The position numbers and the translations under genes are program-made. A stretch of DNA of 64,000 nucleotides from Bacteroidetes bacterium SCGC AAA795-G10 (GTDB taxonomy: Bacteria > Bacteroidota > Bacteroidia > Flavobacteriales > Flavobacteriaceae), in the NCBI GenBank assembly GCA_003130815.1, contig QFDA01000001.1, positions 324,131 to 388,130 on the forward strand, read 5' to 3'. The notes under the pieces were generated by a model. That model saw only the letters and a list, made by a program, of their open reading frames with translations, made no database searches and was not told the DNA's origin. Each line of letters starts with the position of its first letter. Position 1 is the first letter of the stretch. Positions 46,610 to 55,496 of the stretch are shown here, piece by piece.

Positions 46610-48232
46610 TTATAACTCTTTTATCAATTCTATACTATTAATAATGCGCTGTTCTATACTTGGAGCATAACGATCTTCTTTTTCATACATTATTGTAAGA
46701 ATAATTGTGCCCTCCTCAAAAGTAAATAGTAACGCATTAAATGAACATCTAATCCGATCTGATATTCCTTTTTTGGGGTAATCTAAAGTCCCAAAAACTT
46801 TAGCTACCGATAGACCAGAAGGGAGTTCTACTGCATCATTTTTTATTAGAATATTTACAGCTCCTTTAGATTCAAAATTTGAAATTATTGAATTTATCAA
46901 AGCTTGCCCTTTTTCTAGGTCAGCTTGCTTAGGATCTAAGGTAGTAGACTGAGGTTTTTGAGAATTTCTAGATTGGAAATCAAATAGTAAATCGACATAG
47001 AACGGGCTGTCAAAAGTTCCTAATCCGAATTGTTCAATATTTTTTTCTTCTCTTGAAAAACGCTCAAGAACCTCTGGTGTCTCAATTTTCAGTGGAGGTG
47101 TACCATATTGACTTGAAATCCATTGACCGCTATAAAGTCCTTTAGTTGGATATAACAAAATAGTATCTCGGACAGGATAATAGCCATATATAAGCATACT
47201 TAAAACAAGTGCAAATGATGCTAAAATACCAACCCCAGAAAACCCCCAAATCCACAGTTCTTTTCTGCGTTTTTTTGCTAAATATTCTTGATAGGCTGCT
47301 TTTTCTTTAAGCTCTTCTTCAGTAGGTTCAGGTAAAGCTTCTTTAGTCTCAATTACTACCGTCTCAACTACTTTTCTGTCCTCATTTGCTATACGATATT
47401 CTGGCATAGATTTAGCAAATTTTACCAAATCAGCATTTTGTAAAACCTCTTTCAGACTCAAAAGTGTTTTTCTATCCAAATCAAGAGTTCCAGCATCTTT
47501 TCGAATTTCCAGTTTTGCTAAAAGTTCATCTGAGGTACTTTCAAGTGCGTCTATTTTTGCATCTTCTTGAAGATATACTCTTACAACCTCAATTAAACTT
47601 GAATAATATCTTTTATACTCTTCTTGTTTATTTAGATTCTCATTTTCGAGAGCTCTAAGTTGCTCGATAGCTCTTTCAAAAGGGGGTAGCTCACTTTCTT
47701 TTAATTCTTTTCTCCTTTTCTTAAATAAATATGTGTAAAATATCCCAGATAGAATAATTATAACTACTATGCCCCAAAGAATTCGAGCAATTATTTTATC
47801 ATAATTTTTTTGTACTTCCTCTAATGGCTTTATGTCAAAAAGTTTTTGCTTTAGAGTGTCCACTTTTATTGAATTTACTCTAATTGGAATTAATCTAGAA
47901 ATTTTTGAGAACCCATTAATTAATACTTGTTGTTGTGGAATATAAAAATCTCCAGAATCAAATTGAATTAGTGAATATTTTTTAGTGTATAAATAGTGAT
48001 CAGAAGTTTTAAAAGTATCAACAGGACTTGACTCTAATAGTTCAAAAGGTGCAAACAAGGATTGTTCAGGAAAAACAACTTGAGCGCTAGTATCTGCTTT
48101 TACTTGAAGAAAATAATTTATTTGTTCACCTATTCTTACAACTGTAGAATCTACTGATACGGTTAATTTCTCACTTTTTTGAGCAATACAAATAAAAGAT
48201 ATTCCAAAAAAAACAATTGTTTTTTTAAACAT
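46610..48232 (-). CDS. BatD-like protein with two TM helices and unusual C-terminal domain
   Basis: A 540-residue protein. N-terminal signal (VFFGISFICIAQ), then a BatD-like periplasmic beta domain (about 20-135), a transmembrane helix at about 149-170, a cytoplasmic helical segment (about 180-320) resembling the DUF4381 tails of Bat proteins, a second transmembrane helix at about 326-350, and an extracytoplasmic C-terminal domain of 190 residues. I do not recognise that last domain; GLSVAKVFGTLDYPKKG and EEGTIILTIMYEKEDRY are its most regular parts, vaguely PsbP-like. Its place between DUF58 and batA is normal for Flavobacteria. Confidence 0.75.
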   Translation of the reverse strand: MFKKTIVFFGISFICIAQKSEKLTVSVDSTVVRIGEQINYFLQVKADTSAQVVFPEQSLFAPFELLESSPVDTFKTSDHYLYTKKYSLIQFDSGDFYIPQQQVLINGFSKISRLIPIRVNSIKVDTLKQKLFDIKPLEEVQKNYDKIIARILWGIVVIIILSGIFYTYLFKKRRKELKESELPPFERAIEQLRALENENLNKQEEYKRYYSSLIEVVRVYLQEDAKIDALESTSDELLAKLEIRKDAGTLDLDRKTLLSLKEVLQNADLVKFAKSMPEYRIANEDRKVVETVVIETKEALPEPTEEELKEKAAYQEYLAKKRRKELWIWGFSGVGILASFALVLSMLIYGYYPVRDTILLYPTKGLYSGQWISSQYGTPPLKIETPEVLERFSREEKNIEQFGLGTFDSPFYVDLLFDFQSRNSQKPQSTTLDPKQADLEKGQALINSIISNFESKGAVNILIKNDAVELPSGLSVAKVFGTLDYPKKGISDRIRCSFNALLFTFEEGTIILTIMYEKEDRYAPSIEQRIINSIELIKEL

Positions 48233-49102
48233 TTAAATACGTGTTTTAAAATACCCTAATAACTTCTTTACATAACTTTCTTCAACACTACAACTTAGGT
48301 GTCCCGCACCGTTTTTGCTAAATAGTTCCTCGTATTTTTTTACTTTTTCCCTATATGCATCTGCATATATTTTTCGTGTTGATTTAGAAAAGGTATTTAT
48401 CCATCTTACAATTTTTGTTTCAGCATCTTGCATTGGAACTATTCCTAAATTTGGTAAGACTGCTTCGATTGGATCAAAAACCCTAATTCCAGTTAAATCG
48501 TGTTTTTTTGCCACAATGCGTAAGTTCTTTTCATAACCTTCATCCATAAAATCTGAAAGAACAAATACAATGGCTTTTTTCTTTAAAACTCCTGAAAGGT
48601 ATTCAAAAGTTGTTGCTATGTTTGTTTTTGAGCTTATTGGTTGAAACTCTAATAATTCCCTAATGATCCTTAATATATGTGATTTACCCTTTTTTGGTGG
48701 AATAAAAAGTTCAACATTATCAGAAAATAATAGCAAACCTACTTTGTCATTATTTTGAAGTGCAGAAAAAGCAAGAGTTGCGGCAATCTCAGTTAATATT
48801 TCTCTTTTGAATTGAGTCTTTGTACCAAAAGACTCAGAGCCACTAACATCTACAACAAGCATCATAGTTAGTTCACGTTCTTCTTCAAAAACTTTTATAA
48901 AAGGCTCATTGTAACGTGCTGTCACATTCCAATCAATTGCTCTTACATCATCTCCATATTGATACTGCCTAACTTCACTGAAAGTCATTCCACGTCCTTT
49001 AAAAGTAGATTGATATTCCCCTCCAAAAATGTTATCACTTAATCGGCGGGTTTTGATTTCAATTTTACGAACTTTTTTCAATAAGGCTTTTGTATCCATC
49101 AC
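48233..49102 (-). CDS. DUF58 protein of the bat operon
   Basis: A 289-residue protein with a DUF58 domain, related to VWA proteins: the N-terminal FSEVRQYQYGDDVRAIDWNVTAR is the DUF58 hallmark, and VVDVSGSESFG has the MIDAS-like DxSxS. It is cytoplasmic by lack of hydrophobic segments. DUF58 proteins accompany MoxR ATPases throughout bacteria and are thought to be their partners or substrates. Its stop is directly adjacent to the next gene start. Confidence 0.93.
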   Translation of the reverse strand: MMDTKALLKKVRKIEIKTRRLSDNIFGGEYQSTFKGRGMTFSEVRQYQYGDDVRAIDWNVTARYNEPFIKVFEEERELTMMLVVDVSGSESFGTKTQFKREILTEIAATLAFSALQNNDKVGLLLFSDNVELFIPPKKGKSHILRIIRELLEFQPISSKTNIATTFEYLSGVLKKKAIVFVLSDFMDEGYEKNLRIVAKKHDLTGIRVFDPIEAVLPNLGIVPMQDAETKIVRWINTFSKSTRKIYADAYREKVKKYEELFSKNGAGHLSCSVEESYVKKLLGYFKTRI

Positions 49103-49135
49103 CTGCTGTATCAGTTAAAATAAAGTCAATCTTTC

Positions 49136-50143
49136 TTATGGAACCTCTACCTCATTAATAATTTGCGTTATTATTTCTTCTGAGGTAATATTTTCTGCTT
49201 CTGCCTCGTAGGTTAGTCCTATTCGGTGTCGAAGTACATCATATATAACAGCTCTAACATCTTCAGGAATAACATAACCTCTATGCTTTAGAAAAGCATA
49301 ACATTTCGATGCCGTGGCAAGATTAATACTCCCTCTTGGAGAGGCACCAAAACTAATCATAGGCTTTAGTGATTCCAGTTTATAATTTTCCGGATAGCGA
49401 GTAGCAAAAATTAAGTTAAGAATATAATTTTCAATTTTTTCATCCATATATACTTCATGAACAGTCTCTTGGGCAGAGATAATTTGCTTAGTGTTAATTA
49501 CAGGTTTAATATTTTTGTTAGAACTGTTGAGATTAGTACGCATAATTAGTTGCTCCTCATTAAGCTTGGGGTAGTCAATTACAGCTTTAAGCATAAATCG
49601 ATCAACTTGTGCTTCTGGTAGAGGATAGGTACCCTCCTGTTCTACTGGATTTTGAGTAGCCATAACCAAAAAAGGAGCTTGGAGCTTAAAACTTGTATCT
49701 CCGATTGTTACCTGTTTTTCTTGCATTGCTTCAAGTAAAGCAGATTGAACTTTAGCTGGAGCTCTATTTATCTCATCTGCCAGAACAAAGTTGGCAAAAA
49801 TTGGACCTTTCTTAATAGAAAAATCGTTTTCTTTAATGTTGTAAATCATCGTTCCAATTACATCGGCAGGAAGTAAATCCGGTGTAAACTGAATTCTGCT
49901 AAAACTTCCTTTTACCGATTTACTTAAAGTATTTATAGCTAGAGTTTTTGCGAGCCCCGGAACTCCTTCAAGTAATATGTGACCTTTACCTAAAAGCCCA
50001 ATTAAAAGGCTTTCAATCATGCGCTTTTGTCCAACAATTATTTTATTTATTTCTAATGTGAGAAGATCAATAAAAGAGCTTTCTTTTTCAATTTTCTCAT
50101 TAATTGACTTTATGTCAATATTTTGATTTTTAGTTTCTTCCAT
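49136..50143 (-). CDS. MoxR-family AAA+ ATPase
   Basis: A 335-residue AAA+ ATPase. Walker A is GVPGLAKT, Walker B is VLADEINRAP, sensor 1 is the ATQNP segment, and the arginine-rich tail is normal. MoxR ATPases act as chaperones, often loading metal cofactors or assembling VWA-containing complexes. It is the first gene of the eight-gene bat operon and follows the only well-formed promoter for it (50178-50208). Confidence 0.96.
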   Translation of the reverse strand: MEETKNQNIDIKSINEKIEKESSFIDLLTLEINKIIVGQKRMIESLLIGLLGKGHILLEGVPGLAKTLAINTLSKSVKGSFSRIQFTPDLLPADVIGTMIYNIKENDFSIKKGPIFANFVLADEINRAPAKVQSALLEAMQEKQVTIGDTSFKLQAPFLVMATQNPVEQEGTYPLPEAQVDRFMLKAVIDYPKLNEEQLIMRTNLNSSNKNIKPVINTKQIISAQETVHEVYMDEKIENYILNLIFATRYPENYKLESLKPMISFGASPRGSINLATASKCYAFLKHRGYVIPEDVRAVIYDVLRHRIGLTYEAEAENITSEEIITQIINEVEVP

Positions 50144-50177
50144 AGATTTTTACAATATTTTTTTGGACAATAAAATT

Positions 50178-50208
50178 CAAAAATAAATTACCACTTAGCT
50201 GTTAACAA
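50178..50208 (-). promoter_or_regulatory. Promoter of the moxR-bat operon
   Basis: On the minus strand, TTG (50208-50206), a 20-nt spacer and TATTTTTG (50185-50178) fit the Flavobacterium consensus TTG-N17-23-TAnnTTTG. The predicted transcript would start about 30 nt before the moxR ATG. The -33 part lies inside the sequence TTAACAATTGGTTAA, an imperfect inverted repeat that might bind a regulator. Confidence 0.6.
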
Positions 50209-50293
50209 TTGGTTAAAAATTGAACAGATATCATCTAGCTTAAATCTGAATTGTTGCTAATTTAGGTGTTAAAATTAATCAATTGATATTCTC

Positions 50294-51160
50294 GTGAAGC
50301 CCTTTTCAAGAATAATTTGTGGAACCATGAGTTGGGGAGATTGGGGTAAAAAATTTTCAATACCTCAAATGCAAGAGTTAATTGAAAAAGCTGTAGATAT
50401 TGGAATTCATACATTTGACCACGCTGATATCTATGGGGGATATACGACAGAGAAAAGCTTTGGTGAAGCTTTTAAAAAGAGTTCTTTAGCTAGAGAAAAA
50501 GTACAGTTTATTACCAAATGTGGTATACAAATTCCATGTCAAGCCCGGCCACTTGAGGTTAAACACTATGATTATACTGCTTCTCACATTCAACTTAGTG
50601 TAGATAACTCTTTAAAAAATCTTAATACTGAATACATTGACGTTCTTTTACTTCATAGGCCAAGTCCACTGATTGATGAAAATGTCATTAATGAAGCTAT
50701 CAGAAAATTACAAAGAGAAGGGAAAGTAAAAGAGTTTGGAGTTTCAAATTTTACTCCATCTCAAATGGATTTAATTCAACAAAATATTTCGTTGGCCTGG
50801 AATCAGATAGAGTGTTCACTAACTCACGAAACACCAATGTTTGATGGTACTTTAAATCACATGAAAATTAACGGTGTAGGTACTATGGCTTGGAGTCCTT
50901 TAGGCACATATTTTAAAGAAAATTCTTCTCAAAAAAAGAGAATAAAAAAAATTTTGTTGCAATTATGTGAAAAATATAATTCTAGTGAAGATCAGATATT
51001 ACTCGCATGGCTTTTATTCCATCCTTCAAAAATCTATCCTGTGGTGGGAACCACTTCCCTTAAAAGATTAAAAAGAGCTTTTGAAGCCATAAAAATTAAA
51101 TTAGAAATTAGTGACTGGTTTTTACTCTTAGAAGCCAGCATGGGAAAACCTATACCTTAA
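50294..51160 (+). CDS. Aldo/keto reductase (YdhF-like)
   Basis: A 288-residue NADPH-dependent aldo/keto reductase, closest in pattern to E. coli YdhF. The barrel carries the tetrad: D in FDHADIYGGY with its Tyr, Lys in FITKCG, and His in LLLHRPSPL. Start is GTG at 50294. Substrate is unknown. An SDR gene follows 3 nt downstream in the same direction, so the pair may reduce a shared carbonyl compound. Confidence 0.88.
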   Translation: MKPFSRIICGTMSWGDWGKKFSIPQMQELIEKAVDIGIHTFDHADIYGGYTTEKSFGEAFKKSSLAREKVQFITKCGIQIPCQARPLEVKHYDYTASHIQLSVDNSLKNLNTEYIDVLLLHRPSPLIDENVINEAIRKLQREGKVKEFGVSNFTPSQMDLIQQNISLAWNQIECSLTHETPMFDGTLNHMKINGVGTMAWSPLGTYFKENSSQKKRIKKILLQLCEKYNSSEDQILLAWLLFHPSKIYPVVGTTSLKRLKRAFEAIKIKLEISDWFLLLEASMGKPIP

Positions 51161-51163
51161 ATT

Positions 51164-51916
51164 ATGAAAAATAAAATTGTTTTAATCACTGGAGCAACAA
51201 GTGGAATAGGGTGGGCTACAGCCCTAGAATTTAAAAAAGCTGGGGCAAAATTAATTTTATGTGGCAGAAGAAATGAAAGACTAAAACTTCTTGATAATAA
51301 ATTGGGAGGAGAACAAAAATTATTGAATTTTGATGTTCGTGACAAAAATGACGTATTTAAATCATTTGAAAGCCTCCCAGAAAATTGGAAAGATATTGAC
51401 CTATTAATTAATAATGCTGGAAATGCACATGGCTTAGATCCAGTACAATCTGCAAGCCTTGAAGATTGGGATTCTATGATTGACGGAAATGTTAAAGGTT
51501 TAATGTATGTTACAAAAGCTGTTCTTCCAAGTATGATTAAGCGCAAGAAAGGCCATATAATTAATTTAGGTTCGATTGCTGGTAAAGAAGTATACCCAAA
51601 CGGAAGTGTATATTGCAGCAGTAAAGCGGCAGTAGACTTTTTTACACGCGGATTAAGAATTGATCTCAACCCACTTGGCATTAGAGTTGGAGCAATTCAT
51701 CCTGGTTTAGTTGAAACTGAATTTTCCGATGTCAGATTTAAGGGCAATAAAAAAAGGGCAAAGGCAGTTTATGAGGGAATTGAAGCACTTACAGCAAAAG
51801 AAGTAGCCAGCTCAATACTTTATATGGCTAATGTTCCTGATAAAGTTACAATAGCTGACATGGTTATTTTACCAACTTGTCAAGCCAATTCTTATGTAAA
51901 TAATCGTAAAAAATAA
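51164..51916 (+). CDS. SDR-family oxidoreductase (YdfG-like)
   Basis: A 250-residue classical short-chain dehydrogenase. TGATSGIG (cofactor), NNAGNAHG, and the catalytic SxnYxxxK set (GSIAGKEVYPNGSVYCSSKAA) are clear; the order fits the YdfG/serine 3-dehydrogenase-like subgroup acting on 3-hydroxy acids, which is a guess about substrate. It is co-directional with the aldo/keto reductase gene, 3 nt away, and converges with hflX leaving 2 nt. Confidence 0.9.
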   Translation: MKNKIVLITGATSGIGWATALEFKKAGAKLILCGRRNERLKLLDNKLGGEQKLLNFDVRDKNDVFKSFESLPENWKDIDLLINNAGNAHGLDPVQSASLEDWDSMIDGNVKGLMYVTKAVLPSMIKRKKGHIINLGSIAGKEVYPNGSVYCSSKAAVDFFTRGLRIDLNPLGIRVGAIHPGLVETEFSDVRFKGNKKRAKAVYEGIEALTAKEVASSILYMANVPDKVTIADMVILPTCQANSYVNNRKK

Positions 51917-51918
51917 CC

Positions 51919-53124
51919 TTAATTTATGTTTTCGGGATATAGAAAATGATTGTATGGAAAACGTGTTACATGAATTCTACGAACAGTTTCATAAATTAAA
52001 TTTAGTAATTTTTTGAAGTTTTTCTTTTTCAGCGCTGAAACAAATATTGATTGCTCATTTTTTTTACTTATCCAAGATTTCTCCCATTCAGCTATCGTGT
52101 AATTTCTTTTGTCCCGCTTTTGAATTAATTCATTTTCATCCCATGGTAGTGCCTTGTAGGCATCTATTTTATTAAAAACCATTATTGTTGGCTTTTCAAT
52201 ACAATTGATTTCTTCAAGAATTTGATTAACAGAATCAATATGCTCCTCAAAATTTGGATGCGATATATCGACTATATGAATTAAAATGTCAGACTCCTTC
52301 ACCTCATCCAATGTACTTTTAAATGATTCTATCAACTGCGTGGGTAATTTCCGAATAAATCCAACTGTATCACTTAGTAAAAAAGGAAGATTTTCTACCA
52401 CAACTTTTCTGACAGTTGTATCCAATGTTGCAAAAAGTTTGTCTTCTGAAAAAACTTTACTTTTAGAAATTACATTCATCAAAGTAGACTTCCCAACATT
52501 TGTATAACCAACCAAAGAAACCCTTACTAATGAACCTCTATTCCCACGCTGTGTTGCCATTTGTTTATCAATGATTTCCAACTTATTTTTAAGTAGCGAA
52601 ATTTTATTTCTTACAATCCTTCGATCAGTTTCAATCTCAGTTTCACCAGGTCCACGCATGCCTATTCCACCTCTTTGACGTTCTAAGTGCGTCCAAAGTC
52701 CCTTAAGCCGAGGAAGCAAATATTGATATTGTGCGAGCTCAACTTGGGTTCTTGCATAACTGGTTCGGGCCCTTTGAGCAAAAATATCAAGGATAAGACC
52801 TGTGCGATCAAGAATTTTTACTTTTAATAGTTTTTCAATATTGCCTTGCTGAGTTGGTGTTAATTCGTCATCAAAAATTACTGAAGAGATTTTTTTTTCC
52901 TTAACAAATTTTAATAATTCGATAATTTTCCCTGAACCTATAAAGGTTTTTGGATTAGGAAAGTCTAATTTTTGTGTGAAAGATTTGACCACTTCCCCTC
53001 CAGCGGTAAATGTCAAAAATTTCAACTCTGCCAAGTATTCTTTTGACTTTTCCTCATTTTGGTTAGAATTAATGATTCCCACCAAAACAGTTTTTTCAAG
53101 TTCAATTGGTCTGCCTTCAATCAT
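51919..53124 (-). CDS. hflX: GTPase HflX
   Basis: A 401-residue ribosome-associated GTPase. The N-terminal HflX domain contains the diagnostic RGGIGMRGPGETEIETDRR; the G domain has GYTNVGKST (G1), DTVGFIRKLP (G3) and FNKID (G4). HflX rescues or splits ribosomes under heat or antibiotic stress. Length is normal. It is preceded by lpxH with no intervening base (lpxH stop at 53125), suggesting co-transcription. Confidence 0.96.
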   Translation of the reverse strand: MIEGRPIELEKTVLVGIINSNQNEEKSKEYLAELKFLTFTAGGEVVKSFTQKLDFPNPKTFIGSGKIIELLKFVKEKKISSVIFDDELTPTQQGNIEKLLKVKILDRTGLILDIFAQRARTSYARTQVELAQYQYLLPRLKGLWTHLERQRGGIGMRGPGETEIETDRRIVRNKISLLKNKLEIIDKQMATQRGNRGSLVRVSLVGYTNVGKSTLMNVISKSKVFSEDKLFATLDTTVRKVVVENLPFLLSDTVGFIRKLPTQLIESFKSTLDEVKESDILIHIVDISHPNFEEHIDSVNQILEEINCIEKPTIMVFNKIDAYKALPWDENELIQKRDKRNYTIAEWEKSWISKKNEQSIFVSALKKKNFKKLLNLIYETVRRIHVTRFPYNHFLYPENIN

Positions 53125-53886
53125 TTACATTTGTTCCCATTTTTTAAGTTCTAATTTTCTGCCGTCAAAAACACCGTAAGTAAAATGCGTAATCCAATCC
53201 CCTAAGTTAATGTAAGTTGAATTTTTATCTAACCTAACATTTAATGGAAGATGACGGTGGCCAAAAATAAAATAATCCCGATGCCTTTGTTTTAACTTAC
53301 GCTTGGAATATTGAATTAATAATTCTTTATCCTCCCCTAAATATTTCATTTCATTACCTCCTGATATCCATTTATTTTTAAGAGATAAAAATTGGCCCAT
53401 TCTGATTCCTAAATCAGGATGAAGTATTTGAAAAAGTTTCTTAGCTATAGGGTTTTTAAAAACTTTCTTTATCAGTTTGTAAGAAATATCTCTTGGCCCA
53501 AGCCCGTCGCCATGACCAATAAAAAAAGAAACATTGTTATATATAAAATCTTTTGGTTCGTAATACATTTTGATGTTTAATTCTTTTTCAAAATAATCTT
53601 TTATCCAAAGGTCATGGTTTCCAACAAAATAATGAACTGGAATACCGGAATCTGTTATCGCGGCCAATTTCCCTAGCACCCTAACAAAACCTTTAGGAAC
53701 CACTTTGCTATATTCAAACCAGAAGTCAAATAGGTCTCCTAATAAAAAAAGTTCTGAACCTTCTTTTTCTACCATATGAAGCCAATTGATAAAATGTCTT
53801 TCTCTTTCTGCACTAAGATTTTTATTTGGGGCTCCAAAGTGCTGGTCTGAAGCAAAATAAATTTTTTTGATTTTAGTTACTCTCAT
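53125..53886 (-). CDS. lpxH: UDP-2,3-diacylglucosamine diphosphatase
   Basis: A 253-residue calcineurin-like phosphoesterase of the LpxH type for lipid A synthesis. The metal motifs occur in order: SDQHFGAP, GDLFDFWFEY, GNHDLW and GHRHLP. The FDFWFE pattern separates LpxH from general phosphoesterases. It implies a lipid A-bearing outer membrane. It adjoins hflX and follows the trans-sulfuration gene by 9 nt. Confidence 0.92.
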   Translation of the reverse strand: MRVTKIKKIYFASDQHFGAPNKNLSAERERHFINWLHMVEKEGSELFLLGDLFDFWFEYSKVVPKGFVRVLGKLAAITDSGIPVHYFVGNHDLWIKDYFEKELNIKMYYEPKDFIYNNVSFFIGHGDGLGPRDISYKLIKKVFKNPIAKKLFQILHPDLGIRMGQFLSLKNKWISGGNEMKYLGEDKELLIQYSKRKLKQRHRDYFIFGHRHLPLNVRLDKNSTYINLGDWITHFTYGVFDGRKLELKKWEQM

Positions 53887-53895
53887 TAATTGAAA

Positions 53896-55047
53896 CTAAC
53901 CAATTGCTTGCTTTAAATCTGTAATTAGATCATCAACATGTTCTATTCCAACACTCAATCGAATTAAAGCATCAACAACACCACTCTTTTCTCTTATTTG
54001 CTTGGGTATCGAAGCATGTGTCATGCTTGCAGGATGACCAGCCAAACTTTCAACACCCCCTAAGGATTCAGCAAGAGTAAATATTTTCAATTTCTCAACA
54101 ATCTTTATCGCTGATTTATAATCTGCTCCTTTAGTAACAAAAGAGAGCATCCCTCCAAAATCTTTCATTTGACTTCTTGCTATATTATGGTTAGGATGAA
54201 ATTTAAACCCAGGCCAATATACCTTTTCAATTTTCGTGCTTTCTTTCAAGAAATTTGCAATTTGTGCAGTATTTTCGCAATGTCGTTGCATCCGTACATG
54301 TAAAGTTTTTATCCCCCTAAGCGTTAAAAAACTGTCCATTGGTCCACAAACAGCACCACTAGCATTTTGGATAAATTTAAGGCGTTCTGCCAAGTTCTTA
54401 TCATTTACTATTAAAGCACCCAAGATAACATCTGAATGTCCAGCTAGATATTTAGTCGCAGAATGCATTACAATATCTGCTCCAATTTTTAATGGTTGTT
54501 GAATGTAGGAAGAAGCAAAAGTATTATCAACTGCTACTAAAATATCTTTGCCTTTAACTAAATCAACAACAGATTTAATGTCGATTATATTCATCATTGG
54601 GTTAGTTGGGGTTTCAATCCAAATTAACCTAGTTTTGTCATTTAAAACATTAGAAATATTTTTAGTATCATGCATTGATACGAAGTGAAACTTTAGCCCA
54701 AAATCTTTAAATATTTTGGTAAATAATCGGTATGATCCTCCATAAAGATCGTCAGTTGAAATAATTTCGTCACCAGGTTTAAGAGTTTTCAGAACTGCAT
54801 CCATAGCAGCAAGCCCTGAACCAAAAGCAAAAGCAAAATTACCAGATTCAATACTAGCTAGAGATTTTTCTAATGCTTCTCTAGTAGGGTTGTGAGTACG
54901 ACTATATTCAAAACCTTTGTGCTTTCCTGGGCTTTTTTGAGCGTAGGTTGAGGTTTGGTAAATTGGAGGCATTACGGCTCCATAGGCTTTATCTGGAGAT
55001 TGGCCTCCATGAATAGTAGCTGTATTAAAATGAAGTTCTTCTTTCAT
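53896..55047 (-). CDS. Cystathionine gamma-synthase/lyase (PLP)
   Basis: A 383-residue Cys/Met-metabolism PLP enzyme. The PLP lysine is K199 in SATKYLAGHSD, and YSRTHNPTR near the N terminus and SLGGVESLAGHP near the C terminus are typical. Gamma-synthase and gamma-lyase cannot be separated by reading; in Flavobacteria this type is usually called cystathionine gamma-synthase. It is the first gene of a likely run with lpxH and hflX, although their functions are not related. Confidence 0.92.
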   Translation of the reverse strand: MKEELHFNTATIHGGQSPDKAYGAVMPPIYQTSTYAQKSPGKHKGFEYSRTHNPTREALEKSLASIESGNFAFAFGSGLAAMDAVLKTLKPGDEIISTDDLYGGSYRLFTKIFKDFGLKFHFVSMHDTKNISNVLNDKTRLIWIETPTNPMMNIIDIKSVVDLVKGKDILVAVDNTFASSYIQQPLKIGADIVMHSATKYLAGHSDVILGALIVNDKNLAERLKFIQNASGAVCGPMDSFLTLRGIKTLHVRMQRHCENTAQIANFLKESTKIEKVYWPGFKFHPNHNIARSQMKDFGGMLSFVTKGADYKSAIKIVEKLKIFTLAESLGGVESLAGHPASMTHASIPKQIREKSGVVDALIRLSVGIEHVDDLITDLKQAIG

Positions 55048-55093
55048 TGTTGTATTTTATATAAGGTAAAGTTATTTGATTTTACAAAAACTA

Positions 55094-55107
55094 TACTCTT
55101 TAGAGTA
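55094..55107. repeat. Small inverted repeat in the gap before the ArsC-like gene
   Basis: TACTCT-TT-AGAGTA, two perfect 6-nt arms, in the gap between divergent genes. It is 33 nt before the ATG at 55140. It may be an operator half-site pair or a chance feature. Confidence 0.25.
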
Positions 55108-55139
55108 AAATGATTTTTCTTTGTAAAGAAAATTTAAAT

Positions 55140-55496
55140 ATGAGATTATTTTATTATTTAAGTACATGTCAGACATGTAAACGCATAATGAAGGATCTTG
55201 ATTTAGATGATTCAATTCAAAAAATAGACATCAAAAAAAATCCTATAAATAAGGATCAATTAAATTATTTATACAAAATTGAAGGGTGCTATGAAAACTT
55301 AATAAATAAAAGAGCGCAACTTTTTAAGACTCTCAGTTTAAGCAACAATGTCTTAGGGGAAAATGATTTTAAGAAGTTACTTTTGAAACATTACACTTTT
55401 CTAAAAAGACCTGTGCTTGTTTATGATAATTATCTTTTTATTGGAAATTCTTCTAAAGTGACTATTGAGATGAAAAAGTTTTTAAGTGAACAGTAG
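55140..55496 (+). CDS. ArsC/Spx-like thioredoxin-fold protein
   Basis: A protein of 118 residues from the ATG at 55140; an ATG 30 nt upstream adds ten residues that disturb the fold start. The thioredoxin-like N terminus RLFYYLSTCQTCKRIM has a CxxC motif in place of the single ArsC cysteine. The late RPVLVYDN resembles the RPIxxD loop of ArsC/YffB/Spx. True arsenate reductase function is not certain; the CxxC suggests a redox role. It overlaps the next gene by 11 nt. Confidence 0.8.
   Translation: MRLFYYLSTCQTCKRIMKDLDLDDSIQKIDIKKNPINKDQLNYLYKIEGCYENLINKRAQLFKTLSLSNNVLGENDFKKLLLKHYTFLKRPVLVYDNYLFIGNSSKVTIEMKKFLSEQ

Noticed and set aside
51157-51681. Minus-strand frame of 174 codons opposite the SDR gene
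   Set aside because: The SDR gene on the plus strand has clear motifs; this is its antisense shadow.
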